A stretch of 64,000 nucleotides of DNA from Calycina herbarum (Eukaryota; Ascomycota; Leotiomycetes; Helotiales; Pezizellaceae): NCBI GenBank assembly GCA_001414485.1, contig LLEY01000011.1:581328-645327 (forward strand), read 5' to 3'. This document shows positions 22,747 to 35,891 of the stretch, one piece after another (position 1 is the first letter of the stretch; every line of letters starts with the position of its first letter). Under the pieces are notes generated by a model, which was not told where the DNA came from, made no database searches, and worked only from the letters and a program-made list of their open reading frames with translations. Made by a program: the position numbers and the translations under genes.

Positions 22747-23911
22747 ATTGAAGGTGGTGTATTGTTGTACAATATGGTTGAGCTGACGGGTAGTCAATAC
22801 CAAAGGATCTTGTCTTCGATGAGGTGAGGGGGGTTCGACGGTGGATTGTTGTGATGTTTTTGTGCCTGTTTTGTGCTGGGTATGGGTGGTCAAGCGCTCA
22901 TCGGCGTGGTGATGAAAGTTCCAGGGTCAGGGATTTGCCTGAAATAATAATCTCAACAGCCCAAATCTGGGGGCGTGTTTTGGTCGCGTCAGGTCACGAC
23001 AACAGCAATCGGCTTTAACCTGGTATCAACCCCTCATTGGTGGGCAGCCTCTTAAATACGAATTCTATGCCTTGTAGCCTTAGGCACCGAAAGCCAGCGA
23101 GAGCCTTCCCATAATTTTCCAACACATAGACATTCTTTCTATTATAGATTCTGAAACTAAAGAGTTTACAAGCCTACAAGAGTGTGGTGGTGGTCTTTCC
23201 ACTCACGAGGTAGGTAAGGATGACCACCCTTTCCCGCCGGTTCCAGAAACAAATGACGAACTTAGGTGTGTCACAGAAATGTGTAAACAACTTCTTTCAG
23301 ATTTCTCTCACAATCTCAAAGTTTTCCCCAGATTTCTCCATTGGAATTAAATATAAAATTGGCACAAGCCCGCAACCAATTTTAATTTCCACATGCAAAT
23401 TGCTGGGGCCACCCCTTACATGTCCATCTGTATTATTCACCATCACACGCAAGCTTCCACACTCAAATCAAGCACCGGAGCAGGAGGTCGTCACAAAGAC
23501 CACAAACGCTTCCACAAAATTTCAGACGTCTGGAAAACTCATCCATAGATAGTACCTAAGTAGTCTGTCTACCCGTGGCCGGCCCAGTATCATCCTCGCA
23601 TACCACATCCTAAAATCCCCTCCCAACCCTAACCCAGTACCAGCCCCATCTCAACATTGACAACTTCGATCCCAGCAACGATTGATTTTTCCCATATGTA
23701 CCCAAATCATCCATCCATCCTCCTAGTGTCCCATTCCCAAAAAGATCTGTCCGGACACCAATTCATGATTGCATCAAGCTCCTCCACCCCATCCATCCCC
23801 CCCAAAAAGATGCAAAAGAAGCTATGTACATGAAAATCAAAAGTAATAAAAAAGAAAAAGTCTCATGGGGTATGTCAAAAATTTCAAGAGAGCTGACCGT
23901 CTGTGTCAAAT
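22747..23911. other. Intergenic between the EB1 start and the GH55 stop
   Basis: EB1 promoter region (TC-rich) on the left and GH55 3' UTR on the right. No supported gene. The open frames seen are short and lack domains. Confidence 0.5.
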
Positions 23912-26446
23912 CTACTGTTGGAAAAGCGCCAAAGTAGCACAGAAATTGTTCCGATTATCCCCATCCAGCGCAGCACTCTGGCCATTAACCGTAACCATGT
24001 TCTTCGCCGCCTTGGTCGAGAGTCCATATGCGTGGATACCACTCGAGTTTTCGATCGAGAACATGTTGTCTTGGCAGTTGTTGAATGCGTTGCAGTCTAC
24101 GCTCCAGTTTTCCTGCAGGAAAATAATCAGTAAACAAATCAAAGTTGATTGAAAATTGAGGAAGGCGGGGCGGGGGAATTAGGAAAGAAGAAAAAACTTA
24201 CAAAGAACGAATAAAGTCCAGCCCCATGAACCCAGATATCCTTCGAGTCCACAATTCGCAAACCCCAAGCCTTGTTCGTGGCAGCGCTGCCAGAGAAAGT
24301 AGGATCCGAGAACGCAGAGTTGACAGTAAAGGGCGTGGTGGCGTCTGGGTTGCTCTGGAAGTAGGGTGTCTCGGTCTGAATCAACGCCATGTAAACATTC
24401 GCCGCATTCGCAATCTGGTAGTTGTACAAGACATTGTGCTCGGAACTCGTGCCATACATCCAGACAGGCGCGCCATCAGATTCAATCAAGACCCCTCGTC
24501 CATTGAAGATGTTGATCTTGTTGTGATCCGCGAGATCAAGTTCGTGATCCGAAACCCAGAACCAGTTGTTTTCAAGGTAAATGCCTCCTTGATTGGTAAC
24601 ATGGAGAAGGAGGAAGGCACCAATGCAAGCGGGATTGGCGGGTGCAATGACGTTCTCATTCTTGGCGCAAGTATTGGATTGCAACTGAGTTCCCGCAGAA
24701 CCTCCAATTCGGAAATGGACATCCCACATACCAGCTGAACCCTGGCTAGCACCCTTCAAATTCCATTCCATCATGATAGCACCAGGTTGCGGGCCAAGAG
24801 TCTCGAAAATAATATCAGAGATCTCGACATTACCAGAATCACCAGGATTTCCAACGCGGAAAGCTGGCTTGGGGTTTGCCTGATCCTTGAAGACGGTTCC
24901 ACCAACCATGATAAGTGGCCAGATCTCACCGGTGATCTTGATGTTTGTGGGAACTTGGATGGTGTTGGTGATAACATAAGCGCCGTGGTCGAAGTAGACG
25001 ATATCATTAGCACCCACTGAGTTGAAGATATTTTGGATAGCTTGGGTATCATCGGTGACACCATCACCCTTGGCTCCAGCTGCCTTGACACTCTTGAAAG
25101 AAGACGCGGGAACAGTCTCGTATTGCGGCTTGGAGCGTGAGAAAAAACGACCATCAGGACCGAGAAGACCAGCAGGTTTGGTAGGAGCATTGGAGGCACC
25201 TTGGACAGATTGGCGGGCATTTGGAGCTGTGTACTCATTGCCTTGTCTCCACAAGCTAACCTTTTGGTTGCCACCGAGAATGGTGGCCTTGTTTGGTGAA
25301 TTTGAAACAGCAACGGGAACGTTGGAGGAAAAGTCAACATTGTCGATGATGAGAGTGCCGTTGGTAACACCAGCTTGGCTTGGCGAGTATGCGGTTGAGA
25401 TACCAATAGGTGTGTTGGAGAAGGTGCTGTCCGCAAGAATGATAGATCCGACTCTTACTTGTGGGAATCCATCTCCCATGTCAATACCAACTCCGCAGTT
25501 ATTGATGCTAATTCCAGACAAAGTCCATGCCTAATTTAAAATTAGCAAGGGAATTTTGAAGAGTGAATTGGATGTTCTTACCCAGTTCCAGTTCATGAAA
25601 ATGGCAGTTTGACAGTTATTAAAGACCAGATTGCGGGTAGTGAATTGTTGGTTGCCCAAGAATGCTCCATAATGGCCTCCGTTGAAGGTCAAATCGGTCA
25701 TAAAACCACCAGAACCATTGTCCATGAAGATACCCTGCTGCTTGTTTTGGTCTCCACCATCGGTTCTCATGTTGAACTCAATGTTCTGCAGACTTGTTGC
25801 TTGAGCAACTTGCCAATGAATACCAGTTCCTGCATTGAGAGGCATAGCCGTGGTGTCGATCTTGAAATTGCGAATTTGACGGAAGAAATTGTTTTGGTTA
25901 GTGTACCAGTTGGCACCACCAGGTTCATAAGGGTCCGAATCGATCAAGGCAATGCCCACAAAGCTGGCACTGCCCTTGATGGTTGGTCGATCAGTGGCAT
26001 CTCCAACGAACTGGGTGTAGTAAAGTTGGACAATAGGCTTGCTGACGATGTAGGTACCAGGTGGGAAGTAGACTAGAGCTGGGGTGACAGTGGTAGAATC
26101 ACAGCCCAAACCACATCGGTTGCCCAAGGTGATTGCGGCAGTAATGGCTGCAGTATCATCAGTAGATCCTGTGTCATAGTTAGCAGTGGTTTTGTTGGGA
26201 ATAATTGACTTGGCGTGAGATGAGAGAAAATAACATACCATCACCCTTGGCACCAAAGTCCTGGACGTTGCGGAAGATTTGGTAATTAGCATCACCATAA
26301 GCTACTGTGCCTTGTCTCTGGATAGAGGATAGCCAGTATGATGTTGCTGCTGCATCTTCTGCTGCAGGGACAGGTGCGGGAGCACCAGATACAAGCAGAA
26401 AGAGACGCAAGGTCACTAAGAGTGTGATGAGAGAAAAGATGGCCAT
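23912..26446 (-). CDS. Secreted GH55 exo-beta-1,3-glucanase
   Basis: Glycoside hydrolase family 55 acts on beta-1,3-glucan (laminarin, fungal walls). Four exons on the minus strand give 774 residues, the usual family length: 26239-26446, 25582-26168, 24202-25530, 23912-24112. An N-terminal signal peptide (about residues 1-21, LITLLVTLRLFLLVSGAPA) predicts secretion. Two parallel beta-helix halves each start with the family signature, FRNVQDFGAKGDG...DDTAA in the first and FKSVKAAGAKGDGVTDDTQA in the second. Other GH55 blocks are CGLGCDSTTVTPALVYFPPG, YYTQFVGDA, NNFFRQIRNFKID, GGMWDVHFRIGG-like, ENNWFWVSDHELD and LIQTETPYFQ. All joints are in phase with canonical GT-AG sites. No breaks. It could serve wall remodelling or mycoparasitism; the sequence does not say which. 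Confidence 0.94.
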
Positions 26447-28049
26447 CGTGAAGTAGTACCAGCTGCTGTAAGATGGTTTGTTGAAGGAATGTGGTGGCTA
26501 TGAGTGAAGTTGTCAGTCAACGGTCGTCTCAAGAAGTAAATGAGTTGATCATAGATAGGCGACGTTGTGAATACCAAAGTTCGGGTTGCTTCCAGAGCAG
26601 CACTCGAATAGAAGATCAACGATACAAGTCGAGATGGATGCTTGGAGAGGAGAAGGATATTGAAGTTGAATGGTGGAGGAAGAAGATGGAAATAAGGCCG
26701 GCTATTCTTATAGTCTGCTAATTCTATTGTGGTCCAGCCATTGAGGTGAATGGGCCAAGCGAGTGTATTCACCGAGAAGGCAGGCGCGGGGCAGAGACAA
26801 TAGGAGGCAGGAAGCGAGAACGCAAAAATAAACCAGACGATGGCAGGGGAAACTCACCAACAATGGTATTGGTCTTTTGAGACAGCAGCGTTGATTATCC
26901 AGAAGACAATGACTGCAGGAGTCTGTAGTCGGGTACGTATTCTCTTTGGGGGTGGTCCCCCATCTTATATTATCATTGGCACCACGATCTTCATGCTTTT
27001 CCTCCCCCCTCACTCGTCCCAATAGGCCATCTCTGGCAGAAGCTCTGATCCTGTGCTCCCACGAAGGCGAGCCAAGCGGCTCCAAGCAACCTGGTTTGGG
27101 CTCATGATGAAGTAGTTCGTGGACTGGGGGGTCATGTCCAGCGAAACCCATGGCCGAGAGAAGGAATGTGGATAAGGTCTGGGTGCCGTACCTCTGAACA
27201 AAGTGTCATGCGGCGGCTACAGAGGGAGATGGGCCGAATGGCAAGGAGCCGTTGAATCGGAATAGGTGCTGCGTCCGAGAGAGAGTAAAAGAGTGCTAGC
27301 CTACTAGTGAGGGTTGTGATGGAGTCTGAGGGTCCTTTTTTCCCTCGAGGGTACCCGGAGAAATTGAAAGGGTTGCTGTTCAGGGGAACATCCGTAATGC
27401 TACAGTAATGCTTCACAGGTTATTGGGTCTAGTGCTATGTAGCTGTGACATGCAGGTGCGATCTCAGGGGGAGCTAGAAGCGGATGGGAGGGGCAGATTC
27501 TTCGAAGGAGCGACTGTCGCTAGTAAGTATCTCCTTGTACTTTCTACTCAACAAAAGGTGACACACTCATTTGACTCTTGTTTTCTTTTTTTTCTGGGGC
27601 ATTCTGGGGCACCTGTGGAGGTTGTCGGATGGGTTCCGTCGTCTGATTGTGAGGCACGACGATTAAATACTATAGACCAGGATCGGAAAAACGAATGGAT
27701 TGCCGGAGAATGGAGATGGTTCTCCTGGGACGAGTGAGTGACGTTGGAACAGAGTGTTGTCCAGTTTGTTGAAACACAACAAGTCGAAGCGACGACCCCG
27801 GATCTACGCTGTGGTTGGTCTCCAGCGGCCGCCAGTAAGGTCCGGCAATCTCAGTGAAGCCCGAACTGCACCCTGCCATTTCGGCTATGAAGAGGCCGCG
27901 TGAGTGCCTGGAAAACCGTCCCAACGTCGGTTTCTTTTTGACAATTCAACCCATTTTTACCCTTCAATCGTTCGTTGACACGTTCAGATTATTTGTCGCT
28001 TGAACTTTTCTGGTAGGTACCTCGGACGACAAGGGCTAGCCATGTAATA
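26447..28049. other. Intergenic, GH55 promoter and unassigned DNA
   Basis: The first few hundred bases are the GH55 5' flank. Frames up to 147 codons occur on the minus strand at 26708-27151, but they have no domain, odd composition and no upstream splice partner. I see no supported gene. Confidence 0.45.
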
Positions 28050-29129
28050 ATGTACTTTCTACGAGGTCCTTCATTTCTCCGGACTCAGTCCTCTCATCTC
28101 CCGGAAAAACAACTCAACCACTCGACCTTCCTTCTGCAAACACCACGAACTACTCCTTCCCACCCCAGAAATTCCAGGTACCCTTCACACAACAGACCTG
28201 CACATACACCTGCACATACACCTGCACATACAAGCCAGGTCATGCGGTGATCACCTCGGTAGATCAACAAACGCAACGCCAGATCGGAATCGGATCATAT
28301 GCGCCTCAAGCGCAAGCCCTAACCTTCCCATCTTCTCCCCCACAAAATGCAACGTCTCTTGCCGAGGCCAGGTCAAGCGACAATTTGGAGTCCGGGGAAA
28401 GTGGTCTTCGAGGGTGGTTCATCATCTTCGGCCCTTTAACTCTCATCTCCTGTTGTGGCCACTCGGGGCTCAACTAGTTCTCCAGTAGGACGCCATTCTA
28501 AACGCAAACTCGAGGTGGATCCTTTGTCCCTCGAACCACCAGAACCTTCTTTAGGCCAATATCCCTTTTTCTCCCCATGTGGTCAAGGAGATTTAATTCT
28601 ACCCATGGCACCATACAAACCATGTCAAGATGGCGAAGCGGCCATTCCGTTTCACAGAAACCATAATGCTGAATCTGGTTGGTCGAAGAATACCGTTCAT
28701 CTTGAAACGACCAACCAGAACAGAATGGGACTTGAGACGTCGCACGTGTCAGGCGTTGGGATGAACTCTACGAGTAAATCCGAAAGCGGAGAATTTGAAC
28801 CCTTTCTCAGCTAACCAGTCTAGTGTATCCAGCCTACAATATTGTCGAGGGTTCTTGTTTGCTAGTCCCTCGGAGGAAGGTTGTCTCTCCCTTCTCCCCA
28901 AGTCTCTAACTCCGACTTGGACATGTGCTGTTCTCGATGCGCAATCCCGCTGGCAACTTTCCGACGATCACTTTCTTGTCATGGGCTTGGTTTATGATAT
29001 ATTCTGGTAAGTGTGATGTTGATTTTATGTAATAAGGCCGTTGTCTTGTATTCTTTTGTGTGGTCTTATGATGGAAAATTACTGACACCATGCAGGTTTT
29101 TCCCTTCTACGATACACTTTGTCACATGA
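28050..29129 (+). CDS. Possible multi-exon hypothetical protein, start unresolved
   Basis: I do not recognise this protein. A consistent frame is formed by exons ending at 28413, then 28478-28745, 28792-29006 and 29096-29129. The last intron has strong sites (GTAAGT...TGCAG) and the others are plausible at 46-64 bp. The product is Ser/Pro/Glu-rich with a basic patch (GRHSKRKLEVD) and a hydrophobic, Trp-containing end (HFLVMGLVYDIFW). The first exon has no in-frame ATG near its start, so the true 5' end is unknown. It could also be a long non-coding transcript. Confidence 0.3.
28195..28232. repeat. Three tandem copies of a 12-bp unit
   Basis: CCTGCACATACA is repeated three times in a row. It lies at the unresolved 5' end of the hypothetical gene. 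Confidence 0.75.
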
Positions 29130-32122
29130 GAATTTCGATCCTGCTCGGTGACCTCTTCCATTGAACAACAAGTACAGGTTGTCGACCAACTCTACGCAGG
29201 CTCGGAGGCAGGGGAACCTCTCACGCTACTTGGTCTCCCATTTCTACGAACTTCTTGTCGGGATTCCGAACGATTGTCTCTTCGGCCCCTCGAGCCTCCT
29301 CGACCGCCGCCTCCCACAATCAGCCAGCAAAGAAAGACAAGTTTACTCACACCAAGCTCTCCTTTCTACGCCTACTTCTGTGAGCCCCATCACTCAAGCC
29401 AACATCGACGAAGCTATCCGGAAAGCTGCGTTAGCCTCTTGGGTGCTGGCTTATTTTATTCTAGAACTCAATTCTATTGATATTTCGTTCTATAGACCTT
29501 TCTGCTAAATAGCCAATAGTCTTCCTACCAAACCTGTGTTGTGCGTGTAGCAATGAATCGTCGGATTCCACTACCGCCGCGTGCATACTACTGCAAGACT
29601 TCCCAACCCCTACACAAAAATCGCAAAACTCAACTGAAATTTGGAGAATATCTATCAGTTGCTAATTGAACATTAGATCGAAGTTTCTAGACTTGTTGGT
29701 CGTGGTTGTAGTTTTATCGAAGCTTTGCGACTGTACTAAAAGCCGACGATTGATCAGAGCCTTTATTCTCCGCGATCAAAGTAAGACTTCGGAAAACGGT
29801 AAGAGACACAGGCTTTCTTCTGAGTGCATGTATTATATTGACAGCTCAATGATCCGCGAAAACATTGGGGAGAATTAGAATGCCAAATTCTGTATTCTCC
29901 TAGACGTTCTTGGGAGGAATGGATGATCATCCTAGGTTCTTTGAACAGATAAGAGTATTTTTTTCGGAACGAAGGCTAGATTCTCTCTCTTACTTACCTA
30001 GCAAGCAAGACTCGTCAACAATTAGTGAAATTTCTTGACGCATCTCCCGCCTTCGTTCGGACGATTGGTTGTCTTGACCAGCGTGTCAAAAATGATTCAA
30101 TGGTCGCTTCTTCTGAAATGATCGCAAGATCTTTCAATGCGCTTCGAGTTGTTGACGATTGACGTATAATCAGAAGGGTGTCTTACAGAGCCCTAGTATG
30201 TCAATATAACTTATGTAGGTTTACATGTTTATGCTCTTCGATCCTTGATATGATTCCAAGTCGTTCGTGAAATGGTTCGTACCTATTTTCTAGCGCCCCG
30301 ATGAACCTCAATAAACGCAAGTCCGATCAATTGCGAAGAAGCCATGTAATCATCGGGAATGGCTGAGACCCCAGGGAAGTCGATTTCTTTTGTTAGTAGC
30401 GATTCTTAGAGCTGCAGCATAGGTTCTGTCTCTCGTTATGAATTGGAGAAGGTAGCGCCCTCATATTATAGATGGAAGATGATGGAAGCAAACTTGCATG
30501 AAGCCCACCAAATGATTCATTTTAAGTGAAACCCAAAAAGAACTAGTGTTACTACCCCTCGATTACGTGTGTCACTGCCATTGGTTGATAACAGCTCGCT
30601 TGCGTGAATCCTGCAGCGTGTGAAATTGGTATTGTGTTGGTTTTTTTCCCCACTTGAAGTTTGGAGAGTGGTGATAGGTTGATCGAGGATTAAGCAGTTT
30701 TAAAATCGCGCGTTGCGCTTGGAAAGTGATTGATACGAGGTTTATAATTAGTTATTGCAAGCTTGGAGAACGTGATCAGGGTTCCTTCAACCAATGTATC
30801 GTCCCGTCGGGTTTCTGCAAGTAGACGAAATCATAAAGAGGAGGGAGCTCCAATTGGTTCCTTCCCGCTCCAGAGTGAGTCTGTGGGTTTCTCCCAAAAC
30901 CACATCGTTTTAAGGTAACCAGCGATGGAATAAAAATGTTAAGAATGAGGAGTTCCTTCCAAATGCACTTTTCTCTTCCAGTTTGTCTAGTTTCGTGACA
31001 TCGTCTTTGTGTTACAGGTGCGGTGCTACTCAGATGCTGTCTGGCTCTCTTGACTCATATACATGCATATGTTGTAGGTGGATGCTTCGTTAGTACTTGG
31101 ATACTTTACTATTTAAACCTTCCTGCCTGACTGCGTTGTGGTCAAGCCTTGCGATCTTCCGATCGTACCTTCCTAATTATTTAGCTCTCGGATTGCCTTG
31201 AGGGCAGGAGCGATTTACGTTAAAGTTTTGCCCCTCGTGGTTTTGCCAGAGCTCGCGGTACTCTATCCCGGGCCCACTTAACCGTTCCACCCTCAACCAA
31301 ATACTCTACAACCCTCCACCATCAACAAATTTTGATCACGAATCACGGATTCTTTTCACTTCGTATGCGCGCACTCTTCCAGAGTTGCTTACGAGTTGCC
31401 ATCTTCAAATCCGTTCGTTTCCTTGAAGATTCCGACCTCACCTGCTCTTCGTGCGACCACGCCCTCAAAGCCTAGGTCGCAAGCTGCGACCAGCTAGCTC
31501 AGAGACTCAAGATCGCCAAGTTTGCGTCAACCCCTCGCAGTGAAGTGTGCGCACTCTTTCACTCGATCTGAATCGATATCAATTGACTCTATCGCCTCAG
31601 CTTTAGTTCCTCGATTGCGACTTCCCAACAACGTTCGACACTCGACCTCGTCATCAAACCCTCTTGCACGGCGACACTTCACGACTTTCAAGTCCCCGAG
31701 TCCCTGGTCATAATCTGAATACCCACTTCGCCTTCAAGCCTCTACTTACCACCCTCTTCACCTTCAAGTTTGGGAACTTGTGTCGTGCGTCGAAATCGCG
31801 ACCGCAAGATTGACTTCCGGTGTTCTATTGTTTACTATTTTGCCGAAAAGGGGCTTTACAGGGGCTTTACCGAACCGTTCGACAGCTTCACTGACTTCTT
31901 TGGTTGCACACTACAAGTCAGTGACTTTCTTCTCATTTCTTCTTTGTCTAATTCTCACTTAACGTGGGAATTTTCTTCATACGACAAAATACGTGTGAAG
32001 CTTAATATGCGCTGACACTTGTAACCTTTGTTAGCTTTCAGCAACACCTCCTTCTCTTTGCTTCACGATAACCATCTTGAATTCTCTCAAATACCAAGCA
32101 CCACTTTAGGTCTTCGTCAGAT
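29130..32122. other. 3-kb gene-poor stretch and 5' flank of the next gene
   Basis: Two overlapping plus-strand frames of 110-115 codons at 29148-29508 lack domains, and only one can be real, if either. From 29520 to 31300 nothing is seen. From about 31260 to 32120 the sequence is pyrimidine-rich with several short upstream frames, which fits a long promoter/5' UTR of the downstream gene. Confidence 0.45.
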
Positions 32123-34498
32123 ATGTCTGTGGTATGCCATCTAACATTACGAGTATAGTTTTAGGCATGCTGACAGTTGGACAGATCATGGATAACCCGG
32201 ATAATAACGAGTCCCCCTCTGCCTACAAGAAAGCCGGTGTTATGAACGAGGCGCAGCGTAAGATGAGAACCAGCAATATCGAGGCGATTAAGAGAAACTG
32301 GAATATCGAAGACTTCTTAGACTTCTTTCCTGACTCCATCCGACCTCAATCACTTGGCAATTCAGCCCTTTCCACCCTCCGATCTATATCCAATAAAGTC
32401 AACGAATCGGTCGCGAAGACCCTCTTCTTGAATGAGTGCCAGAAGCCCGATGGTGGATATTGTATTGCTGGAGTTACTCATGCGCAACGTATTCTAAAGA
32501 GCTTGAATGCGAACGACAACTCTCCAAAGCCAGCCTCTGCCGCCAAGTCGAAGACGAAATTAGGAAAGAAGCCATCAAAGAAGGCTTGTGACCCTGATGT
32601 AAGTTAGATTTTAAAAGCAGGATTTTCGCCTCACACTCCTCGTATATCACTTCAACAAATATATCGCACTCCAAAGTATTATGCGAAAGGTTTAGAAGAA
32701 TCGAGAGCTCTAGGTTACAATTCTTCTAAACTTACTGGATAATCACGATTGTCGCAACCTCTTATTGTATTAAGTAGTTGTACTAGAAGAATAATTATTT
32801 TCTTCCTAGATTCCATTTACTGATTTGATCAACAGGCTCTTGATAGTTCTCCACGCCCTGCTCCCAAGAGAGCTTCGGTTGATAGATTTCCTACCGGTCG
32901 TATCCCAAAGAAAAACTCAATCGGTCCAAACGGTCCTGGTTTTACTGTAAGTTCAATTTTTCCTTGCTATACGTAGGCGTTATTAACCTTTACACAGCCT
33001 ATCAACAAGTCAATGCCCGCTAGCCCAAACAACGCCGAACAATGTGTAGACTTAGCTGTAAGTCAATTATCATCCTGGCATTAGTATACCTTACTAACCC
33101 ATTCATAGTATGATAACGACGACGAAGACGAACCTCCTAGCGTAATGAGATATAGCAATGATTTTAATGTAAGTCGATCTTCATCTTTAGTCGAAGGATA
33201 GTTTGCTAAACTGTTGCCAGCACCTTAAGCATAACCGTGGTCCTAAGCCCGGCAGTAGTCAATTCTCCCTCTCATACCAAACCCCCTCCTCCGAAGGCGA
33301 AAATGCTGGAAACCTTCACCAAGGCCAAAATGAATCTGCTCCCAAGTGTGGCAAATTGGATCTCAGCAAGGGTGCTCCGTCAAAGGTGTTGAAGAATAGC
33401 GAGAGAGAAAATCAGGTCATAGGCCGTCAGAGCAAGCCAAGCGATCAGCGAGCCAGAAATTGGCTATCGCCCAGCCCATTGCCTCGTCGCGATAATGATA
33501 GGTCTGTAAAGAATCAGACTGCAAGCCTCTTGACTCCTAAGGAGACTCTGGGTGGCGCAAACTCGGTTCAACAAAATGACGACAAGGCAAAGGAGACAGG
33601 AGGCGGTATTGGTGAGATGGATCACGACAAGGAAATGGCCGAAATTGATCGAAAGATGATGGTGAGACAAATCACGAGGGAACGTGAAGCCCAGAAGCTC
33701 CGAGAGTTGACCCTTGGTTCGACTACTATCTCGACCGCGCCGGTTCCTTTTACCTACACCCCACCAGTCTTCCCAGATGCAGTTGCCAGAAATGTCAAGG
33801 CTCAATCCGAGGGTCCAGTTCAAACAAAGCGTGCTTTCGAGGATGAAGAGGAAATTAGAGATACCATTATTGTTGATATCTCATCACAACCACCTGCCAA
33901 GCGTCGTAAGGCCGATTCCGCTCCATTGGAAAATACAGAATTCTCCTCTTCTCCGCCAGTAGCTCCAGTAGCTCCGATGATGGGTCCCGTTCAATCTCCA
34001 CTGGCCAATAAGCGTTCTAAGGCTTCTTCTGTTCCATTTGAGGACAAATACCCATCCGCTCGACTCGGCCAAATGAATCCTACAACAAAAACCGAGACTA
34101 TCATCACCACACCACCAGAAAACGAGAACCCTCTCTCCCCCGAGCAAAAGGCTCCGGTTGCACCAATGCATACTCCCACCACCCCAATCAACGACCCACC
34201 AACCCCACCAACTCCCACCGTTCCAGTCGAAGGCACATCCACCAAGAAGCTCAAGACATCCCAGAGCGGCACTTGCTTGAACAAGTCGAAAAGCAAGGAT
34301 GCTAAACGCACTAGACACGCTCTTCGCGCCATGAACAATGAGGTCGCGTATATCATGACTCTTGGGGATTCGGAGGGTCCAAGGATTATGGAGGATCTTG
34401 CGGGACTTGTTGAGCGGAATGCGGAGAGATTTAAGGCTGAGGTTGAGGCTTTGATTAGGAAGCATGGTCTGAGAGAGGGGGCGAAGGAGGAGATCTGA
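32123..34498 (+). CDS. Uncharacterised, disordered, probably nuclear protein
   Basis: I do not recognise the family. Six exons fit one frame of 643 residues: 32123-32131, 32185-32598, 32836-32946, 32998-33057, 33109-33168, 33221-34498. All have GTAAGT-type donors except the first (GTATGC). The first 9-nt exon is uncertain; translation could instead start at the ATG at 32188. Residues about 20-110 look folded (WNIEDFLDFFPDSIRP, KPDGGYCIAGVTHAQRIL). The rest is Lys/Pro/Ser-rich and disordered, with basic nuclear-localisation-like patches (PPAKRRK near 33893-33913) and Pro/Thr runs. The C-terminal 60 residues are helical and charged (EDLAGLVERNAERFKAEVEALIRKHG), a probable coiled coil. Two exons of exactly 60 nt in phase 0 could be skipped without shifting the frame. 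Confidence 0.8.
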
Positions 34499-35891
34499 GA
34501 AGGTTTCTTGCCTTCGAGGAGGTTTTGATGGTTTGAAACGACTGGGTTCTTGCCGTTATTTCGAATTTCTTTGGGATTTTGAGGGGAATTTTTGTTCCGA
34601 GAGTTTTCCTTGAAGCTCCATGACCTTTTCATGTCTTTCGAACTCCTTCGATACCACTCCTCGGCATTCTTTTTATGGTCTCCTTTTCGACGGAGATTAC
34701 GCGATGCCACCGATACACGATACCAATTCTCTTTTCCGGTACACAGCATGGAGAAGAGATCTTTCCAACTGGAGTTCTCGGCGTTTCTTCATCAATTTGC
34801 TCTATTTTCCGGCAGCCACGGTTGTCTCGATACATTCCTTCTGGGGTTTTGATATCTATCAATCTGAGGGTTTTGCATCACTGGGGATGACATCGTATCC
34901 AAATTGCTACTACGTCATCAAAATTGTTCTTATTTCCTTGGTTTTTCCCCCCCTTGTTTTTTTTCCCTTTATACAAAATTGAGAGGAGTTTTAGGGGTGG
35001 AATTAATTACGTGGCATCACATGGAGCTTGATACGATCTTCATCATGATTCATGAATATTGAGAGGTTTATGGATAAAATTTGGGGGTGAGAATGGGGAG
35101 TTAAATTGGCCTTTTTTTTTTCATTTGTTGTCTTTCGCGGGTTTTGCATGGTTTTCATTCATAGGGTGGGCATTACATATGTACATACAACAAGTGTGCA
35201 TGGGTTGGGGAATGAAAATTACGTGAAGCAGAGCCGAGGATTGAGATAGTTCGTTTACCTGGTTGGGAAAAACTAGGGATAATTGAATGAATTTGATAAT
35301 TTTTAATGAAATTTTTTAAGATGGGCTTTTAGGTGAGAAGAGAGCTGTCACGTGTAATAGGATTTGGCTCAAAACTCAGTACACGTGACACATTTTAGAG
35401 GAAAGTAGTAGTATCTTAGGTAAGAGTTAAGTAAGATGTTTTGATTTATAGAGTTCTTTGAAGAGAGTTAGAGAAGATAGATAAGTAGATTAAGATACTT
35501 TATTTTAACTTTTTAGCTTTAATTTAAATTATTTTATATTTTAGTTATTTTCTTTATTAGTTATAGTTTTCTATATCTTTTAAAGTAATTTTCTTCCTTA
35601 GATAATCTTTAGAGATATTAAGAATTTAGTTAGATTATAAGAATTTTCTAAAAATAATAATTTTTAAAGAAAGTAAAAGAAAATATATTATTAGATTTAG
35701 TTTAAAATAATATAACTTTTTATATTATATTTTTATTTTATTTTATTCTAACGTATTTCATAAGCGAGCTAGCTACCTAAGCGAGCTAGCTACTTTTTAA
35801 ACTTTATAATAATTCTTAACTTCTAATTATATTATCTCTAGTAAATAATATCTAAATATCTTCTAATAAAAACAAGATTAACTTAGCTATC
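34499..35891. other. 3' flank and left border of the large AT-rich island
   Basis: The first 500 bases are probably 3' UTR; the open frames there lack domains. Normal composition ends at about 35390, and RIPed DNA continues to the gypsy LTR. The inverted repeat at 35346-35390 marks the border. Confidence 0.5.
35346..35390. repeat. 45-bp inverted repeat at the island border
   Basis: Perfect 11-bp arms TGTCACGTGTA and TACACGTGACA around a 23-bp centre. Each arm contains the E-box CACGTG. It lies exactly where AT-rich DNA begins. It may be a regulatory palindrome or terminal debris of a transposon. Confidence 0.6.

Noticed and set aside
24226..26076. Long plus-strand frames of 155-170 codons
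   Set aside because: They are opposite-strand shadows of the GH55 gene.
26708..27151. 147-codon minus-strand frame in the GH55 upstream region
   Set aside because: No domain, a Cys/His/Leu mix typical of random sequence, and no splice partners.
33884..34749. Long minus-strand frames of 193-252 codons
   Set aside because: They are shadows of the last exon of the 32123-34498 gene, Trp/Gly/Ser-rich and without domains.
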